A stretch of DNA of 64,000 bases from Rhodococcus triatomae BKS 15-14 (GCA_000341795.1 AODO01000010.1:124001-188000), one strand, 5' to 3'. Shown: positions 20,001 to 31,363, counted from the first letter of the stretch. Notes: a model not told the origin generated them from the letters alone. Made by a program: numbers and translations.

Positions 20001-23000
20001 CGAATGGAACATCGTCCACACGTCGGTCCCGTCGAATCCGAAGGTGTCGCGGGTGTTCTCGAACAGGGTGAGCACGTTGCGGTGCGGCACCAGCACACCC
20101 TTGGGGCGGCCGGTGGACCCGGATGTGTAGATGACGTACGCGATCGTCTCCGGGGTGAGGGACGCGCGGCGGTCGAGATCGGTGAGCGGCTGGTCCGAGG
20201 CGTCCCGCAGCGCGGCGGTCACGGCCGGATCGTCGAGCGCGACGACGGGCACCGCGGAGGCGGGGAGCCGGTCGGCGTCGAGAACGGTCGTCACCGTGCA
20301 CACCGGTGCGGCGTCGGCGAGGGTGAACGCGTGCCGCTCCGCCGGATGACCGATGTCGAGGGGCAGGTAGCCGGCACCGGATTCGACGACGGCGAGGAGC
20401 GCGACGACGAGGTCCACACCCCGCGGCAGAGCCACTGCGACGAGGGTTTCCGGTGTGGCGCCCGCATCGATCAGGACCCGCGCGAGACGGTTGGCGCGGG
20501 CGGCGATCTCGGCGTAGGTCAGGGTCACGTCCCCGCAGGTCACCGCGGGCGCGTCCGGGTGCCGCCGGACCGTGTCCGCGAACGCGGCGGCGAGGGTGGT
20601 GTCCGGGGCGCGGCGCCCGGGCGGGTTCCACTCCCCCGCCATCGCGTCGAGTTCGGCGGCGGTGCACAGGTCGACGTCACCGACGGGCCGGTCGGGATGC
20701 GCCTCGAGGTCGGTGAGCAGCCTGGTGAAGCGGTCTGTGATCGCGATCGCGGTGACCTCGTCGACGACGTCCGTCGCGTAGGTGAGGGTGCCGGTGATCC
20801 CGGCGGGTGCACCGTCGTCGCCGAACGTCTCGGCGAGCGTGAACTGCAGGTCGAACTTCGCCACCGGCAGGTCCGGTTCGACGGGGGCGACGGTCAGGCC
20901 CGGCAGCGCCAGTGTCGGCAGTTCGTTGTTCTGGAATTCGATGAGCACCTGGAACAGCGGGGTGTGGCTGGTGGAGCGGTCCGGGGCGATGGCGTCGACG
21001 AGCACCTCGAACGGCAGGTCGGTGTTCTCGAAGGCGGCGATGTCGCGGGCCCGCATGTCCCCGATCAGGTCCCGGAACGTCGACGCGGGCGGGACGGGGC
21101 TGTGCAGCACCAGGGTGCCGACGAACATTCCGACCATCTCGTCGAGCGCGGCGGCGCCGCGTCCGGCGACCGGGGTGCCGATCGCGAGGTCGTCGCTGCC
21201 GGAGATCTTCGACAGCAGCAACGCCAGCGCCGCGTGCATCGTCATGAACATCGTCGCGCCGCGGCTGCGTGACAGCTCGGCCAGCGCCCGGTGCGTGTCC
21301 GTGTCGACCCGCAACGGAACCCGGGCACCGACCATGTCCCGTCGGGTGGGCCGCGGGCGGTCGAGCGGAAGCTCCAGCACCTCGGGGAGGCCGGCGAGTT
21401 CCCGGGTCCAGAACGCGAGCTCGGCGGCGTGCCGCGACGACGGGTCGTCGGGGTCGCCGAGGAGGTCCCGCTGCCACAACGCGAAGTCGGCGAACTGCAC
21501 GGGCAGCGGGTCCCGGTCGTGCGGGTCGTGGCCCTCGATGCGGGACCGGTAGGCGGCCATCACGTCGCGGGCCAGTGGCGCCATCGAGAACCCGTCCGCG
21601 CAGATGTGGTGCACCACGATCGCGAGGACCGCGTCCCGGGGCCCGGTGACGAACAGTGCCACCCGGACCGGGACCTCGGCGGTGACGTCGAACCCGGCGC
21701 CGACGAAGTCGGCGAGCAGGGCGGGAAGGTCGGCGTCGGTGGCGCCCCGGACGTCCAGGTCGGTCGGATCCGGTTCGAGGACGACCTGCTCGGGTTCGCC
21801 GTCGTCGCCCATGGGATACACGGTGCGCAGCGACTCGTGCCGCGCCTGGACGTCCCGGAGTGCCGCGGACAGGGTCGCGACGTCGAGGTCGCCGGTGAGC
21901 CGGACGGCGAGCGGAATGTTGTAGGCCGGTGAGGTGGTGTCGAACTGGTTGAGGAACCACATCCGCTGCTGGGCCGGGGACAGGGGCAGGTGCGCGGGAC
22001 GCGGCTGCGCGACCAGCGGCGGGCGGGCACCGGACCCGGCGGTGGCGTCGGAGGCGAGGACCTCGGCGACGGCGCGGACGGTGCGCGCGTCGAACAGGGT
22101 CCGCACCCCGATCGTGGCGCCGCGCGTCGCGGTCAGGCGTGCCGCGGCACGGGTCGCGATCAGCGAGTTGCCGCCGAGGTCGAAGAAGTCGTCGTCCGCG
22201 CCGACCCGGTCCACGCCGAGAACGTCGGCGAACACGTCCGCGACCGTCTGCTCCAGCGGGGTCGACGGCGGAACGTACCGGGCCACGGCGAAATCGGGTT
22301 CGGGCAGGGCGCGGCGGTCGAGTTTGCCGACCGGGGTCAGGGGGATCCGGTCGAGGAAGGTGACCGATTCGGGGACCATGTGCGCGGGCAGCCGGCCGCG
22401 GACGAACTCGCGGACCTCGGACGCGGTCGGCGTGTGCCCGCCGGTGGTGACGTAGGCGGCCAGGTGGGTGTCGTCACCGACCTGGTGGGCGACGGTGACC
22501 GCGAAGGTGACGTCGGAGTGCGCGGCGACCGCGGAGTCGATCTCGCCGAGCTCGATGCGGAACCCGCGGATCTTCACCTGGAAGTCGCTGCGGCCCAGGT
22601 ATTCGAGGGTCGGGGTGTCGCCGTCGTCGAGGCGCCACCGCACCAGGTCGCCGGTGCGGTACATCCGCTCGCCCGGCGCGTACGGGTTCGCGACGAACCG
22701 GCCCGCGGTGAGTCCCGGACGGCCGTGGTAGCCGCGGGCCAGGCCGGGGCCGCACAGGTACAGCTCGCCGGGGGCGCCGGCGGGCACCGGCTGCAACCGC
22801 GACCCGAGGACCACCTGGTGGGCGCCGAGCACCGGGCCGCCGATCCCGACCGGTTCCCCGGCCCGCAGCGGCGCGCTGATGTCCGCCATGATCGTCGCCT
22901 CGGTCGGGCCGTAGCCGTTGAAGAAGCGCCTGGTCTCCGGTGCCGCGCCGACCCAGCGGGCGACCAGTTCCGGCGGGCACGCCTCCCCGCCGACCAGGAC

Positions 23001-26000
23001 GGCCGCGAACTCGTCGAGTCCGTCCGGGTCCACCGTCTCGAGTCCGGCGGTGGTGACGAAGGAATGGGTGACGTGTTCGGCGGCGATCAGGTCGGCGAGT
23101 TCGGTGCCGCCGTAGACGCCGGGCGGGGCGATCACCATCGTGGCACCCGGACCGAACGCGAGGAGGTAGTCGAGGACCGCCCCGTCGAAGCTGGGTGACG
23201 CGAAGTGCAGTGTGCGACTGCGGTCGTCGGCGCCCATCCGCTGCTGCAGTTCGTGGGTGAAGGCGTCGAGTCCGCGATGGGTGACCACGACACCCTTGGG
23301 GGTGCCGGTGGATCCGGAGGTGTAGATGACGTACGCGGCGTCGTCGACCCGCAACGGTGAACGCCGATCGGTGTCGGTGACGGCGGCGTCCGACACGGAG
23401 GCGAGCATCTCGGCGGTGTCCCGCCCGTCGAGGCACAGCCAGATCACGTCCTCCGGCAGCCGGGTCTCGGTGTCGGCGAGGGTGATCCCGAGCACCGCCC
23501 CGGAGTCGGTGAGCATGTGCGCGACCCGGTCGGGCGGGTAGTTCGGGTCCACCGGGACGAACGCGGCCCCGGTCTTGGCGACCGCCCACATCGCGGTCAC
23601 CGACTCGGCGGACCGGGCCAGGCACAGCGCGACCGCCGTGCCCGGTCCCGCGCCGCGTGCGATCAGGGCCCGCGCCAACCTGTTCGACGTCTCGTCGAGC
23701 TCCCCGTAGGTCACCGACCGCCGCGGCCCGGTCGGGTCGGGCTGGTGCCGCAACGCGATCGCCTCGGGCCGGGCGACCGCGGCGTCGGTGAGGATCTGCG
23801 GCAGGGTCCGGTGGGCGTCGGTGGGCCGGCCCCGGGCCGGTGTGAGAAGGGACTCCTCGCCGCCGGTGAGCAGGCGCAGCCGCGGCAGCGGCAGGTCGGG
23901 GTCGTCGACGAGGGTGCGCAGCACCCGCGCGACCTGACCGCCGAGGCGTTCGACGAGAGCGTGGTCGAACACGTCCGGGAAGTACTCGAGGTCGAGGGTC
24001 AGGTGCTCGTCGTCGGCGGCGATCAGGGCGAGGGGGTAGTGCGCGGCGTCGGCGGTGTCGTGGATGTCGAGCACGCGCATGCCCGCGATGTCGGTGTCCG
24101 CGGTCAACGCGTCGCGGTCGATCGGGTACGACTCGAACACCGTCAGCGAGTCGAACACGGCGCCCGGGCCGGCGACGTCGACGATGTCGGAGAGGCCGAC
24201 ATGGTGGTGGTCGAGCAGGGCGGCCTGCTCGGCCTGCAGGCGTTCGCCTGCCTCGACGAGGGTGTCGTTCGGATCGAGGGTCACCCGGACGGGCAGCGTG
24301 TTGATGAACAGGCCGACCATCGACTCGATCCCCGGGATCTGCGGGGGCCTGCCGGCTACGGTGCCACCGAAGACGATGTCGTCGCGTCCGGTCAGTTCGC
24401 CCAGGGTGATTCCCCAGGCGAGGCGGATCATCGTGGACAGGGTGATACCGCGGTCGCGGGCGAGCGCCCGCAGTCCCGCCGCGACCTCGGTGCCGAGGTC
24501 GACGCGCACCTGCCGGGACGGCTCCGCGGAGGCGCCGCCGTGATCGAGGAGCGTCGGGTCGGTGGCGCCGGCGAGCGCGTCGCGCCACGCGGTCAGCGAC
24601 TCCGCGCTGTCCCGGCCGGCCAGCCAGCTCAGGTAGTCGCGGTACGGCTGCACGCGCGGCAGGTCGGTGTCGTCGCCGCCGGTGGCGTACAGGGTCAACA
24701 GGTCTCGCAACACGAGCGGCATCGACCAGCCGTCGAGCAGGATGTGATGGTTGGTGAGCACGATGTGGTGCTCGTCCGCTGCCGTGCGGATCATCGTCAA
24801 CCGCAGCAGCGGTGCGGTGGCCATGTCGAACCCGCGGGCCCGGTCCTCGGTCATCAGCCCGTCCAGGGCCGCGGACCGGTCCTCGTCCGGGAGGCCGCTG
24901 AGATCGACCTCCGCCCAGGGGAGTTCGACGTGGCGGTGCACCACCTGCACGGGCCTGCCGGTGTCGTCGGGGACGAACGCGGCCCTCAGGTTGGGGTGCC
25001 GGTCCAGCAGGGCCTGCCCGGCGCGGCGCACCCGCTGCGGGTCGGCTCCGCGTGCCACGATCGTCAACTGCACCGTGTACGAGTCGACGGACCGCTTCCC
25101 CGGCACCACGCCCGAGGCGGCGGCCTGCGCGTGGTACAGCAGACCGGACTGCAGCGGCGTCAGCGGCCAGATGTCCTGCAGGCCCGGGTGCCGGGCCTCG
25201 ATGCGGTCGATCGCCGGCTGCCGCAGGTCCACGAGGTCGAGGTCGGACGGGGTCAGTCCGCCGGCGTCCGGACCCGCGACGTGCCGGGCCAGTGCGGCCA
25301 GCGCTGAGGTCCACAGTCCGGCGATCTCGGTCACCTCGGCGGCCGTCAGCACACCCGCCGGGAACGCCCAGGTGGCACGCAGCACGGGCCGCTCGCCGCG
25401 CATCGTGGTCACGGCGTTCACGTCGAGGGCGGAGGCCAGCGGCATGTCCCGGTCCTGGACGCGCTGCATGTCCACCTCGCCCGCGGGCGTCCAGTCCGCG
25501 TCGGCGCCGCCGGCGGCCAGGTCGGTCGCGAACCGGCCGAGGTAGTTGAAGGTGATCTGCGGTGCGGGATGCCCGGCGAGTTCGCGGCCCGCCTCGGGAT
25601 CCAGATAGCGCAGCAGTCCGTAGCCGACGCCGCTGTCGGGGATCGCCAGCAGCTGTTCCTTGACGGCCTTGATCGCGGCGCCGGCGGACCGTCCACCGGC
25701 GAACGCGTCGTCGAGGTCGATGTCGGGCAGGTGCAGCCGCAGCGGATGCAGCGAGGTGAACCAGCCGACGGTGCGGGACAGGTCCGCGCGTCCCCCGCGG
25801 GCGGTGCCCCCGGCATCCGTTGCGACGACGTGTTCCTCGCGGCCGTGGCCCTCGAGTCCGAGGAGAGTACCGCCGGAGGTGTCCTGTCCGTGGTCGTGAC
25901 GCCACCGCGTCACCGCGAGTGCCAGCGCCGCCAGCAGCCCGTCGGCGACGCTGCCGCGGTACGTCTCGGGCACCGCGGTCAGGACGGCGTCACTGATCTC

Positions 26001-29000
26001 GGCGGGCACCTCGACCGTCACCCGCTCGGCCGTGGACTCTGTGTCGACCGCCGGGTCCAGGGGACGGGACCCGATCACCGGGTCGGGTCCGGTGTGCACG
26101 GCCCGCCACAGGTCCAGTTCGTCGCGCCGCGATCCGGCGGCGTCGACCAGCGCGTGCGCCCACCGCCGCATCGACGTCCCCACCGGCGCGAGCGCGGGTT
26201 CCTGCCCGGCGGTCACGTGCGCCCACGCGATCGCCAGGTCCGGCACCAGCACCCGCCACGACACACCGTCGACCACGAGGTGGTGCACGACCACCATCAG
26301 CCGGTCCTCGCCGGTCGCCGAGTCCAGCCACACGACCTGCAGCATCACCCCGTTCACCGGGTCCAGGCGGTCCTGGGCGGCGTCGAGGACCGCGAGCGCC
26401 GCCGACTCGTACTCGGGGGTGCCGGGTGCCGATCGGACGGCGACGCGTCGCACGCAGGAGGCGGCGTCGACGGCGCCGACGGGTCGCACCTCCATCACCG
26501 GGCCCGTCGCCGGGTCGTCGATCCGCAGCCGCGCGCGCAGCATGTCGTGCCGGTCGAGTACCGCCTGCACGGTCGCCACCAGTGGGTCGAGGGAGGTCAG
26601 GTCGCGCGGGGCGCGCAGCAGCGTCGGCTGCGACATCCGGTCGAATCGGCCACCGGGGTGCTCGGGGCGGCCGCTGCGCTCGATCAGCCACCGCACGATC
26701 GGGGTGGGCGGCATGTCGCCGACACCGCCGCCGGGCAGTTCCTCCAACGTCGGCGCCGGTGCGTCCCCGGCCTCGGCGACGCCGGCGAGCGCGGCGATCG
26801 TCTTGTGCTCGAACACCTGCCGCGGGGTCAGCGCGAGCCCCGCGTCCTTGGCGCGGGCGACGAGCTGAATGGACATGATGCTGTCGCCGCCGAGTGCGAA
26901 GAACGAATCGTCCACACCGAAGTCGGCGACGTCGACGCCGAGCACCTCGGCGTACAGGCTCACCAGGGTGTCCTCGACGGGGCCGCTCGCCGCCCGGCGG
27001 GTGGCGGTGCGCGCGGTGAAGTCCGGCTCGGGCAGCGCGCGGCGGTCCAGCTTCCCGACCGGCGTCAGGGGCAGGTCGTCGAGGACGACCAGCGCGGACG
27101 GCACCATGTACGGGGCGAGTTGCGTGGCGGCGAAGGTGAGCAGTTCGTCGATGTCGACGTCGACACCGGCGGCCGGGGGGACCACGTACCCGACCAGGCG
27201 CGGTCGCCCGGCGTTGTCGGGGTGGGCGACGACGACGGCGCGCGCGACCGAGTCGTGCCGGGTCAGTGCCGACTCCACCTCGCCGAGCTCGATGCGGAAG
27301 CCTCGGATCTTGACCTGGAAGTCGCTGCGCCCCAGGTACTCCAGCTCCCCCGTCCCTCCGGTCGGGTCGCCCGTCCAGCGCACCAGGTCGCCGGTCCGGT
27401 ACATCCGGCCGCCGGTGAACGGATCCGCGACGAACCGCTCCGCCGTCGTCCCGGGCCGGTTCCGGTAGCCGCGGGCCACGCTCGGACCCGTCACGTACAG
27501 CTCCCCCACCACACCCACCGGCACCGGGTGCAGCCGTTCGTCGAGGACCAGCGATCCGCTGCCGGTGGACGGTCCGCCGATGGTGACCGGGCGGTCCGGC
27601 GTCAGGGGGGCGCTGATCCCGGCCACGACCGTCGTCTCGGTCGGCCCGTAGGCGTTGAACAGGTCCCGGCCCCCGCCCGCCCACTGCCGCACCAGCTCGG
27701 GCGGGCAGACGTCGCCGCCGGTGACGACGCACCGGAGATCGTCCAGTCCCGTCGCGTCGACCGATGCCAGCGCGGCCGGGGTGACGAAACCGTGCGTGAC
27801 CGTCCGCAGGATCGCGCGCAGTTCCTCGCCGCCGTACACGGTCGGTGGCGCGATCACCATCGTCGCGGCCGATCCCAGTGCGAGCAGCAACTCCAGGATG
27901 GACGCGTCGAAGCTCGGCGAGGAGAAGTGCAGGGTGCGGCTGTCCGCGGTCACGCCGAACCGGTCCCGCGCCTCCTGCATCAGGTTCGCCAGGCCTCGGT
28001 GACCGACGATCACCCCCTTGGGCAGACCCGTCGATCCGGAGGTGTAGATGAGGTAGGCGGCATCGTCGAGGCGGGCCCGCGGCGCGGGCACGCCGTCCCG
28101 GTCGACGGCGGGGGCGTCCCAGTCGACCTCGTCGACGTCGAACCAGTCGACCAGGTCCGGGACCTGCTCACGATGCGCACGGACGGTCAGCCCCAGCGTG
28201 GCGCCGGAGTCGCGCAGCATGTGCTCGATCCGGTCCGCCGGATAGTTCGGATCCACCGGCACGAACGCCGCACCGCATCGCACGACGGCCCACAGCGCGG
28301 TCACCGATTCGACGGACCGCGCGATCGACAGGGCCACGACGGTGCCGGGCCCGGCGCCGTGCCCGGCCAGGATCGCGGCCAGGACGTCGGCCCTGGCAGC
28401 GAGTTCTCGGTAGGTCAGGCTCCGATCGCCGTCGACGATCGCCGTCCGGTCCCCGCCGGCCGCGACGGCGTCCGCCACGATCTCCGCGAGGGTCCGCGGC
28501 TCGGGAGGCGGCGGCCCCCACACCGGGCACAGGGCGTCCGATTCGGCGGTGGACAGGACCGGGATGTCTCCGGTGGCGCGCGCCGGGTCGGCGACGACGG
28601 CGGCGAGGACGCGTTCGAGGCGAGCGACCACGGCCGCGACCGCTTCCGCCGCGAACACGTCGTTGGCCTCGTGCGCGATGAGGGCGGGAGTCGGGCCGGG
28701 ACGGTACTGGAGCACCAGATCGGCGTCGCGTGGATCGGTGTCCGGGGCGGTGACGGCGACGGCCGGTGCGGGAAGGTCGAGTGTCGCGGCGAGACGCGAG
28801 AGCGGTGTCGCGGCGTGCTCGGCGGCGCGGCGCACGGTGTCGGCGGTGCGGCGGACCTGCTCGGCGAAGGGGGTGGAGGGATCGAGACGTGAGCGGATGG
28901 GAAGCGGTTCGGGCGGGGTGGATGCGGTGGCACCGTCCGGTGGCTTGTCGGCGCCGTAGGGGGGCCCGGCCACGTCGGTGGCGACCGCGAGATCGTCCGC

Positions 29001-30689
29001 GCCGGTGAGCCGGCCGACGAGGACCGCGAGGGCGGTGTGCAGGATCGTGACGGCGTCCACCCCGAGGCGGGTGGCCAGGCCAGCAATCCCGTTCGTCACG
29101 GCCGTGTCGAGGACGAATTCGGTTGTGGTGTAGCCGGGTTGGCGTGCCTCGGGCCGGGCACCGGGCAGCGTGGGTGCGGCGGGCATCCCGGCGAGCTCGG
29201 CCTGCCAGTGGTCCAGGTCTGCGGCGGTCCGCAGTCGTCGGGCGCCGATCGCGGCGGATTCGGCGTGCACCGACTCGACACGGGTGTCCGGCGCAGCGGC
29301 GACGAACTCCTCGACGAGCGCGACGCAGCGCCGGTGGTGCTCGCGCAGGTCGTCCGCACCGTAGCGGTTCGGGTTGCCACGGAAGTCCACGAGTGTCTTT
29401 GCCGGGGAACCGCTCTGGTAGATGTTCACCAAGAGGTCCTGTACGGGACCGGAGGTGACGATGTGGTACTCGCCGACCACCGAGCCGAGGGTGATCTCCT
29501 GACGGAACAGCATCACGTTGACCATCGGCCCGGCCAGCCCCTGCCGGGCGCCGGTCAGTCCCGCGTCGCGGCGGATGTCCTCGATGCTGCACCGCTGGTG
29601 CCGCAGCGCGCCCATCAGCTCCAGTTGCACGCGCTGCACCAGCGATCCGACGGTGTCGTCGGCGTCGACGGTGATCTTCAGCGGCGCGACGTTGACGAGC
29701 ATGCCGCCGGAACGTTGCAGCGGCGCGGTGGTGCGGGCGGACACGGGCAGGTTCACCAGCACGTCGCGGCGACCGGTCATGCGCGAGAGATAGCAGGCGA
29801 AACCGGCGATGAGCACGGCTGCGGACGTGCCCCCGAACAGGTCGTCGGAGCCGGCGAGGCGATCCAGGGTGGTTTGGGAGAGGACGGCGCTCTCGAGCCT
29901 GCTGCGGGCAGCGACGGGACCCTCGCGTTCGGCGAGGGTGGACCCGGACTCGATGCCGCGGATGTGCTCGGCCCAGTATTCCCGATCCGCGACGAACCTG
30001 CTCGACTCGCGGTACTTGACGTCGAGGTCGTACACGCGCCGAAGATCCAGTGCCCGACTCGGTTCCGGCTCGACACCCTTCGCTGCCGCCGTGTACAGCG
30101 CGGCGATCCGGTTCACCATCGTCATGCCGCTGTAGCCGTCGAGCGCGACGTGATGAATTCGGGTGTACCACAGGTAGTCTCGATCCCCGACCTGGAGGAT
30201 GGTCATCTCCACCAGCCGGTCCCGGGTGATCCGGATCGGCGTGACGTAGTCGGTGTCGATCCAGGCGTGCGCGGCGGCCATCGGGTCGCGTTCACCCCGG
30301 AAGTCGAAGAACCCGATGCTGGTGTCGATGGACGGGTCCACGATCTGCCGCGGTTCGCCGTCGAGCTCGACCAGCGTGAGGAACGGCGACTGGAACTCGT
30401 GTGCCGCCGTCAGGGCGGCCTCCCGCAGCAGCGGAATGTCGATGTCGCCGTGCAACTCGACGTACTGCGCGATGAACGTCGGGACGGTCGGGTTGAGCTG
30501 CTGGGAGAACCACATCGTCCGCTGCACGGCGGACAGCGGGAACGATCCGGTCGCCGCCTGCGCGGCTCGGGACTCGGTGTCCTGCCTGCCCTCCGGGGGG
30601 CTGGTCGGTGTGGGGTCTGGTCGGCCTGGCTGTGGATCCCGCGTCTGTGAGGCGCCTCGGCTGGGATCTACAGAGGAAGAATCCTTCAT
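10104..30689 (-). CDS. Five-module nonribosomal peptide synthetase with starter C, two E domains and terminal thioesterase
   Basis: This single 6861-residue megasynthase has the order C-(half C)-A-PCP-E / C-A-PCP / C-A-PCP-E / C-A-PCP / C-A-PCP-TE. All C and E domains keep HHxxxDG (first pair His179-His180). PCP serines are 1270, 2842, 3947, 5495 and 6560 (LGGDS or [LV]GGNS). The thioesterase nucleophile is Ser6693 in GWSLGG. Each A domain has YTSGSTG...PKG and the C-terminal GKLDR(R/K)AL lysine. Expected product: an N-acylated pentapeptide, D at residues 1 and 3, released by hydrolysis or cyclisation. I start it at the ATG ending at 30689 because GTGAGG lies six bases upstream; a GTG four codons earlier lacks a site. 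No MbtH-like protein, acyl-ligase or exporter gene adjoins it in this window. Confidence 0.95.
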   Translation of the reverse strand: MKDSSSVDPSRGASQTRDPQPGRPDPTPTSPPEGRQDTESRAAQAATGSFPLSAVQRTMWFSQQLNPTVPTFIAQYVELHGDIDIPLLREAALTAAHEFQSPFLTLVELDGEPRQIVDPSIDTSIGFFDFRGERDPMAAAHAWIDTDYVTPIRITRDRLVEMTILQVGDRDYLWYTRIHHVALDGYSGMTMVNRIAALYTAAAKGVEPEPSRALDLRRVYDLDVKYRESSRFVADREYWAEHIRGIESGSTLAEREGPVAARSRLESAVLSQTTLDRLAGSDDLFGGTSAAVLIAGFACYLSRMTGRRDVLVNLPVSARTTAPLQRSGGMLVNVAPLKITVDADDTVGSLVQRVQLELMGALRHQRCSIEDIRRDAGLTGARQGLAGPMVNVMLFRQEITLGSVVGEYHIVTSGPVQDLLVNIYQSGSPAKTLVDFRGNPNRYGADDLREHHRRCVALVEEFVAAAPDTRVESVHAESAAIGARRLRTAADLDHWQAELAGMPAAPTLPGARPEARQPGYTTTEFVLDTAVTNGIAGLATRLGVDAVTILHTALAVLVGRLTGADDLAVATDVAGPPYGADKPPDGATASTPPEPLPIRSRLDPSTPFAEQVRRTADTVRRAAEHAATPLSRLAATLDLPAPAVAVTAPDTDPRDADLVLQYRPGPTPALIAHEANDVFAAEAVAAVVARLERVLAAVVADPARATGDIPVLSTAESDALCPVWGPPPPEPRTLAEIVADAVAAGGDRTAIVDGDRSLTYRELAARADVLAAILAGHGAGPGTVVALSIARSVESVTALWAVVRCGAAFVPVDPNYPADRIEHMLRDSGATLGLTVRAHREQVPDLVDWFDVDEVDWDAPAVDRDGVPAPRARLDDAAYLIYTSGSTGLPKGVIVGHRGLANLMQEARDRFGVTADSRTLHFSSPSFDASILELLLALGSAATMVIAPPTVYGGEELRAILRTVTHGFVTPAALASVDATGLDDLRCVVTGGDVCPPELVRQWAGGGRDLFNAYGPTETTVVAGISAPLTPDRPVTIGGPSTGSGSLVLDERLHPVPVGVVGELYVTGPSVARGYRNRPGTTAERFVADPFTGGRMYRTGDLVRWTGDPTGGTGELEYLGRSDFQVKIRGFRIELGEVESALTRHDSVARAVVVAHPDNAGRPRLVGYVVPPAAGVDVDIDELLTFAATQLAPYMVPSALVVLDDLPLTPVGKLDRRALPEPDFTARTATRRAASGPVEDTLVSLYAEVLGVDVADFGVDDSFFALGGDSIMSIQLVARAKDAGLALTPRQVFEHKTIAALAGVAEAGDAPAPTLEELPGGGVGDMPPTPIVRWLIERSGRPEHPGGRFDRMSQPTLLRAPRDLTSLDPLVATVQAVLDRHDMLRARLRIDDPATGPVMEVRPVGAVDAASCVRRVAVRSAPGTPEYESAALAVLDAAQDRLDPVNGVMLQVVWLDSATGEDRLMVVVHHLVVDGVSWRVLVPDLAIAWAHVTAGQEPALAPVGTSMRRWAHALVDAAGSRRDELDLWRAVHTGPDPVIGSRPLDPAVDTESTAERVTVEVPAEISDAVLTAVPETYRGSVADGLLAALALAVTRWRHDHGQDTSGGTLLGLEGHGREEHVVATDAGGTARGGRADLSRTVGWFTSLHPLRLHLPDIDLDDAFAGGRSAGAAIKAVKEQLLAIPDSGVGYGLLRYLDPEAGRELAGHPAPQITFNYLGRFATDLAAGGADADWTPAGEVDMQRVQDRDMPLASALDVNAVTTMRGERPVLRATWAFPAGVLTAAEVTEIAGLWTSALAALARHVAGPDAGGLTPSDLDLVDLRQPAIDRIEARHPGLQDIWPLTPLQSGLLYHAQAAASGVVPGKRSVDSYTVQLTIVARGADPQRVRRAGQALLDRHPNLRAAFVPDDTGRPVQVVHRHVELPWAEVDLSGLPDEDRSAALDGLMTEDRARGFDMATAPLLRLTMIRTAADEHHIVLTNHHILLDGWSMPLVLRDLLTLYATGGDDTDLPRVQPYRDYLSWLAGRDSAESLTAWRDALAGATDPTLLDHGGASAEPSRQVRVDLGTEVAAGLRALARDRGITLSTMIRLAWGITLGELTGRDDIVFGGTVAGRPPQIPGIESMVGLFINTLPVRVTLDPNDTLVEAGERLQAEQAALLDHHHVGLSDIVDVAGPGAVFDSLTVFESYPIDRDALTADTDIAGMRVLDIHDTADAAHYPLALIAADDEHLTLDLEYFPDVFDHALVERLGGQVARVLRTLVDDPDLPLPRLRLLTGGEESLLTPARGRPTDAHRTLPQILTDAAVARPEAIALRHQPDPTGPRRSVTYGELDETSNRLARALIARGAGPGTAVALCLARSAESVTAMWAVAKTGAAFVPVDPNYPPDRVAHMLTDSGAVLGITLADTETRLPEDVIWLCLDGRDTAEMLASVSDAAVTDTDRRSPLRVDDAAYVIYTSGSTGTPKGVVVTHRGLDAFTHELQQRMGADDRSRTLHFASPSFDGAVLDYLLAFGPGATMVIAPPGVYGGTELADLIAAEHVTHSFVTTAGLETVDPDGLDEFAAVLVGGEACPPELVARWVGAAPETRRFFNGYGPTEATIMADISAPLRAGEPVGIGGPVLGAHQVVLGSRLQPVPAGAPGELYLCGPGLARGYHGRPGLTAGRFVANPYAPGERMYRTGDLVRWRLDDGDTPTLEYLGRSDFQVKIRGFRIELGEIDSAVAAHSDVTFAVTVAHQVGDDTHLAAYVTTGGHTPTASEVREFVRGRLPAHMVPESVTFLDRIPLTPVGKLDRRALPEPDFAVARYVPPSTPLEQTVADVFADVLGVDRVGADDDFFDLGGNSLIATRAAARLTATRGATIGVRTLFDARTVRAVAEVLASDATAGSGARPPLVAQPRPAHLPLSPAQQRMWFLNQFDTTSPAYNIPLAVRLTGDLDVATLSAALRDVQARHESLRTVYPMGDDGEPEQVVLEPDPTDLDVRGATDADLPALLADFVGAGFDVTAEVPVRVALFVTGPRDAVLAIVVHHICADGFSMAPLARDVMAAYRSRIEGHDPHDRDPLPVQFADFALWQRDLLGDPDDPSSRHAAELAFWTRELAGLPEVLELPLDRPRPTRRDMVGARVPLRVDTDTHRALAELSRSRGATMFMTMHAALALLLSKISGSDDLAIGTPVAGRGAAALDEMVGMFVGTLVLHSPVPPASTFRDLIGDMRARDIAAFENTDLPFEVLVDAIAPDRSTSHTPLFQVLIEFQNNELPTLALPGLTVAPVEPDLPVAKFDLQFTLAETFGDDGAPAGITGTLTYATDVVDEVTAIAITDRFTRLLTDLEAHPDRPVGDVDLCTAAELDAMAGEWNPPGRRAPDTTLAAAFADTVRRHPDAPAVTCGDVTLTYAEIAARANRLARVLIDAGATPETLVAVALPRGVDLVVALLAVVESGAGYLPLDIGHPAERHAFTLADAAPVCTVTTVLDADRLPASAVPVVALDDPAVTAALRDASDQPLTDLDRRASLTPETIAYVIYTSGSTGRPKGVLVPHRNVLTLFENTRDTFGFDGTDVWTMFHSAAFDFSVWELWGPLLHGGRLVVVDHDTSRSPELFLDLLEREHVTVLNQTPTAFYQLAEAERAALSSATEGPELLTALRYVIFGGEALDFAQLRRWYERHGGASAATGYVTGASAAAGYVGGAAPELVNMYGITETTVHVTRLPLTADLASSSSASVVGRAVPALRVSVLDRRLRPVPPGVVGEMYVSGDQVTRGYLGRPDLTAARFVADPSGGPGQRMYRTGDLARWNRSGRLEYLGRSDLQVKIRGFRIELGEIESAALRFPGVSAAVAVAHDDGAGRVRLVEYLVAEPGTVLDRDGLREFLAGELAAHMVPAALIELDALPLTVNGKLDRKALPEPDFGAAAGAGREPATETESTLGALFAEVLGLDRVGVDDSFFALGGDSIMSIQLVARAKDGGLHLTPRQVFEHKTVAALAAVAESADTAVPVLDELPGGGVGSFPVTPIVRWLLDRADAGAAGLARYTQTALLTLPVVATDDRLAAALGAVVDRHDMLRARLDRTNRTVTVTAPGTVDAASLLTRVPVDTVTGPRFEAVADTALADAAGRLDPEAGVLLQAVRFDPPTGAGRLLLVVHHLAVDGVSWRILVPDLAIAWAQLGEDRPVDLPPVGTSMRRWAHALAAADRTDEIDHWRGVLAAPDPAIGARRLDPAVDVAGTLDRVRVEVPPEVTEALLTAVPDAFHGGVGDGLLTALALAVTRWRADRGQAHTDTLVTVEGHGREPAVVERAGSGSVDLSRTVGWFTTMHPVRLDLTGIDVDEAFDAGPAAGAAIKAVKEQVLAAPDHGIGFGLLRYPATGDAPLGDTPDPQVSFNYLGRLTGGADDADATWMPVTDVALDDAPPPDLPVTAVLDVNAVTLGGSDGPRLRATWDFPTGVLSAEEVTLLAELWVQALTAVARHATDPAAGGLTPSDLDLVDLDQDAIDDLELRFPGLADVWPLGPLQAGLLFQSRLSEDATDPYVVQLTLDLRGDVDADRLRRAGQALVDRHPNLRAGFVVDDAGHAAQVIPARAEVPWTVADLSGADPATAETRFTVLLDADRGAGFDMTAPPLLRMQLVTMGPGEHRLVLTNHHILLDGWSTPLILRDLLTLYATDGDRRVLPRVRPYRDYLAWLAGQDPAASTAVWRDLFADAGEPTLLAPSAPGQPAPGGSREYETTLPDDTAERVRALARSRGLTVNTVVQAAWAFVLGALTGRNDVVFGATVSGRPPQIPGIESMVGLFITTIPVRVVLDPTETLGGLLDRLQAEQAALLDHHLLGLPAIQQAAGPGSVFDTLTVFESYPVDRAGLTAETDIAGMRVTDVHGRDSAHYPLALVASDAGALNLKFEYSEAFGRGEVAVVADRVQRMLRLFADAPDTRIAHTHALRDDEATDLLPVTGPAGHSTRTLPEVLADGAALDPDAIALTSAGGDVSYRELDERSSRLARVLIGLGAGPESFVAVGIVRSEASVLCMWAIAKTGAAFVPVDPSYPADRIAHMLTDSGATVGLTTSGHRDRLPDSVPWLLLDDPAFADRCERESAAPVTDADRAAPIALTNAAYLVYTSGSTGTPKGVVVTHTGLDNFARDQLARFGAAPGSRTLHFSTPSFDGAVFEYLQAFGAGATMVIAPTTVYGGTELAQLVKSEHVTHAFVTTAALATVDPAGLDAFTDVAFGGEACPPDLVTRWAAPDPGAPGARRLYNAYGPTETTVMTNISAPMSPDRPITLGGPIRGVQELVLGEHLQPVPVGAPGELYICGVGLARGYHARPGFTAGRFVGNPYAPGERMYRTGDLVRWTRSDETGYALEYLGRTDFQVKIRGFRIELGEIDAALMAQPGVGFAVTLAVPGPAGDTAIAAYVLPATGHRVDPGDLTAGLARHLPGHMVPAAITVLDEIPLTPVGKLDRRALPEPRFDLAASDYEAPATDRERIVADVFADVLGRDRVGVLDDFFEVGGNSLVATRVTARLGAVLGVTVGVRALFESPTVRSLARALDEADHVTADGGEPRPALTAGPRPRHIPISLAQQRMWFLNQFDTSSPAYNIPLAVRLTGTLDMPALHAAVGDVLDRHESLRTMFPVVDGSPTQRIVDTADALTEFTEEAVTEAELTDRVTAFAAAGFDVSAAVPVRAALFTLRADEHALVVVVHHISADGFSLATLARDVMAAYLARTEGHPPHWAPLPVQYADYTLWQHRVLGSDADEHSLISRQWRYWRDTLAGLPDVLTLPTDRPRPLQQTMRGDRVEFAVPGEVHRAVTDLAHATGSTVFMAVHAAYAVMLARIADTDDIAIGTPIAGRGDPALDEMIGMFVGTLVLRTRIDPAVSFTALLGEVRDRDLDAFAHADLPFELLVEKLNPPRSTAYSPLFQVSLEFQNTQTPHLELPGLTAAAVDISTHVAKEDLELILAERFDDDGTPAGMTAALDFATDLFDPGTVRGLADRFVRILRAVTADPDRAVGDIGILGATELTQFAPAQGGSSRTPELWPDLLSAAAQVDPDAVALRFEDRQVSYRDLDEESNRLARALVARGVGPETFVALGLSRSVEEVVAIWAVAKAGAGFVPVDPTYPAERIEYMLADSAAVLGVTVPDRVDALPAAVPWLVLDDETRRDLESRSAAPITDADRRAPLHLQHPAYLIYTSGSTGMPKGVIITHQGIANLTAEEHDRFRVTPTSRVSHLASPSFDASVFELMMAFGAGARVVIVPPTVFGGGELTDLLRRERVTHAFITPTALSSMTDEGLDELAVLAVAGEACPPELVAVWSRGRRMFNGYGPTETTIQASVSDPMAADRPVDIGRPAIGFEEMILDRRLQPVPVGVPGELYIAGPGLARGYHHRTGLTAGRFVANPFGAPGTRMYRTGDVVRWRRIPDGTFTVEYVGRSDFQVKVRGFRIELGEIDTVLAGHPAVSFAATIGYTAPAGGTLLAAYVVGAEGLAPDPGELRAYVAARLPAHMVPAAVTILDKAPMTPVGKLDRRALPAPQFGSRSDLYQPPSNPTEHAVVAVFEEVLEVDRVGVMDSFFDLGGNSIVATRLVTALASRLGRTLPLQAVFLDPTPRGLALALTEPGGAAPVDRALSVLIPLRTQGSKAPLFCVHPGIGLSWGYAGLAQHLSQDRPAYGLQLPVISGGPSFTSVADLAHRYVQEIVAVRPHGPYHLLGWSLGGVIAHAIAVELRDRGEVVETLAVMDSYLGVDDDTPDSLTVGELLHGLGLELPAAEEDSLTYERAVELLDESFGQDTGLTAEHLRRINAGFTDSARILREFTPDVFDGDMLFFRATRANGHHTPQEWRGNVTGGIREIAVDCEHNQMIEPEVLAVVGPVLDRYLVDH
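14050..17289 (-). other. NRPS module 4: C (D-to-L type) - A4 - PCP
   Basis: The C domain ([23 protein letters not shown]) follows an E domain and matches that of module 2 closely. The A4 pocket reads D-G-F-V-A-G-A-V-M-K, related to A2 but not identical; the substrate is unassigned. The PCP serine is in [10 protein letters not shown]. Confidence 0.7.
17290..22029 (-). other. NRPS module 3: C (L-to-L type) - A3 (threonine) - PCP - E
   Basis: The A3 pocket reads D-F-W-N-I-G-M-V-H-K, the standard threonine code, supported by the Thr-typical [14 protein letters not shown] stretch. The PCP is the LGGDS type and the following E domain is intact ([15 protein letters not shown]), so a D-allo-threonine residue is predicted. 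A short Gly/Ala/Tyr-rich tandem duplication lies inside A3 just before its A5 motif (see the repeat at 19645-19704). Confidence 0.82.
19645..19704 (-). repeat. Two 30-base tandem copies inside the A3 domain
   Basis: Copies at 19645-19674 and 19675-19704 both contain ACATACCC...GCTCGCCCCG with a few differences. They encode the near-identical decapeptides [10 protein letters not shown] and [10 protein letters not shown] in the loop before the NMYGITE motif. The length keeps frame, so the synthetase stays intact. Confidence 0.85.
22030..25259 (-). other. NRPS module 2: C (D-to-L type) - A2 - PCP
   Basis: The C domain motif [10 protein letters not shown] and the [11 protein letters not shown] start are of the type found directly after E domains, which accept a D donor. 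The A2 pocket reads D-G-L-V-L-G-G-I-M-K. I do not recognise a matching substrate; a small or aliphatic residue is plausible. The PCP serine is in [10 protein letters not shown]. Module edges are approximate. Confidence 0.7.
25260..30689 (-). other. NRPS module 1: starter C - half C - A1 (Tyr-like pocket) - PCP - E
   Basis: The N-terminal C domain follows about 50 residues of Pro/Ser-rich leader with no preceding carrier protein, the position of lipo-initiation C domains. The A1 pocket, read by aligning A4-A5 motifs to the GrsA phenylalanine domain, is D-A-L-V-V-G-A-V-V-K. This is close to codes reported for tyrosine (for example DALVTGAVVK), so an aromatic residue such as Tyr or a para-substituted phenylalanine is likely. 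The PCP is the LGGDS type that precedes E domains, and the E domain ([21 protein letters not shown]) should give a D residue. Boundaries are approximate. Confidence 0.75.
28540..29222 (-). other. Orphan C-terminal half of a condensation domain between C1 and A1
   Basis: After the complete starter C domain, about 225 residues align with only the second lobe of the other C domains of this protein. Matching stretches are [20 protein letters not shown] (compare [20 protein letters not shown] in C5), [27 protein letters not shown], and [13 protein letters not shown]. It has no HHxxxDG and no first lobe, so it cannot catalyse condensation. A Pro/Thr-rich stretch replaces the conserved GMFVNTL region. 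It looks like a remnant of a C domain displaced by, or fused to, the starter C domain. Confidence 0.75.
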
Positions 30690-30860
30690 CGTAATCCTCA
30701 CGCAAGGGACTGTTACGGTGCGATCGCGGCGTGTCGTGAACTGTTCTCCCAGACTAGTGGCCGCTGTGCCCGCCGTCTCTGTAATTTGTCGGTCTGTGGC
30801 TTTGTCGAGACCCAGCGGTCGGACGTTACCGGGCGATCCGGCGGCCCGATTCTCTTACGG

Positions 30861-30897
30861 GGCACGAAATCCGCTCGTCAGGACGAATTTCGGTGCC
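30861..30897 (-). terminator. Hairpin after the small zinc-finger-like gene
   Basis: GGCACGAAAT (30861-30870) pairs with ATTTC-G-GTGCC (30887-30897) with one bulged base and a 16-base loop. It lies about ten bases past the stop of the minus-strand gene 30908-31249, upstream of the NRPS. The remaining bases to the NRPS start (30690-30860) hold no gene and must carry its promoter; I see no convincing -35/-10 pair. Confidence 0.5.
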
Positions 30898-30907
30898 GCG
30901 TCGGTGG

Positions 30908-31249
30908 TCAGCGCAATCGTTCGGCGTCACGCGCCAACCGGACCAGCGCCGCGCACAGTTCCGCGATCTCGGCCGGATCGGCGCCTTCGGTGACCGCCGT
31001 CGCGACGTCCTCCGCCGCGCAGCGCACCTCGAACATGCGGTCCATCGCCGACTCCGCTTCGGCCGCGGTGAGAATGGTGGAGTCCGCGGCGATCGCCGTT
31101 CCCTTCACCGCGGACCGCTGCTCGTACGCCCGCTGACGGCAGGACTGTTTGCAATAGCGTCTGCGCCGGCCCACGCCGGCGTCCGCGACCTCTCGGCCAC
31201 ACCACACGCACGATTGCTGTCTGCGCGTCGGGCCCGTCACCGGGCCCAC
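30908..31249 (-). CDS. Small conserved protein with a CxxC...CxxxC zinc-finger-like motif (Rv2049c-like)
   Basis: This is a 113-residue protein. An N-terminal metal-site pattern CVWCGREV...RRYCKQSCRQRAYEQR is followed by an acidic alpha-helical segment (AESAMDRMFEVRCAAEDVATAV). Small proteins with the same CVWCG/CRQRAYE signature lie divergent from rbpA in mycobacteria (Rv2049c); that relation is from memory and fits the location here, 153 bases from rbpA on the opposite strand. The function is unknown. The start is uncertain: GTG at 31249 or GTG four codons later, neither with a clear ribosome binding site. Confidence 0.65.
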   Translation of the reverse strand: MGPVTGPTRRQQSCVWCGREVADAGVGRRRRYCKQSCRQRAYEQRSAVKGTAIAADSTILTAAEAESAMDRMFEVRCAAEDVATAVTEGADPAEIAELCAALVRLARDAERLR

Positions 31250-31336
31250 GATACGTGGGTGCCCGGCCCGCCGACCGACGGGTCACGGGCAGGTCCCGCC
31301 CACCCGGTAGAATCTGTGTGACTTTGCGCTGCATGC

Positions 31337-31363
31337 GGGAACGATCCCCGGATCCGTGACGTT
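31337..31363 (+). promoter_or_regulatory. Sigma-R/sigma-H-type promoter for rbpA
   Basis: GGGAAC (31337-31342) and GTT (31361-31363) are separated by exactly 18 bases, matching the GGGAAY-N18-GTT consensus of thiol-oxidative-stress ECF sigma factors. rbpA is a known sigma-R target in Streptomyces, which supports the call. The site lies 40 bases upstream of the rbpA start. Confidence 0.65.
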
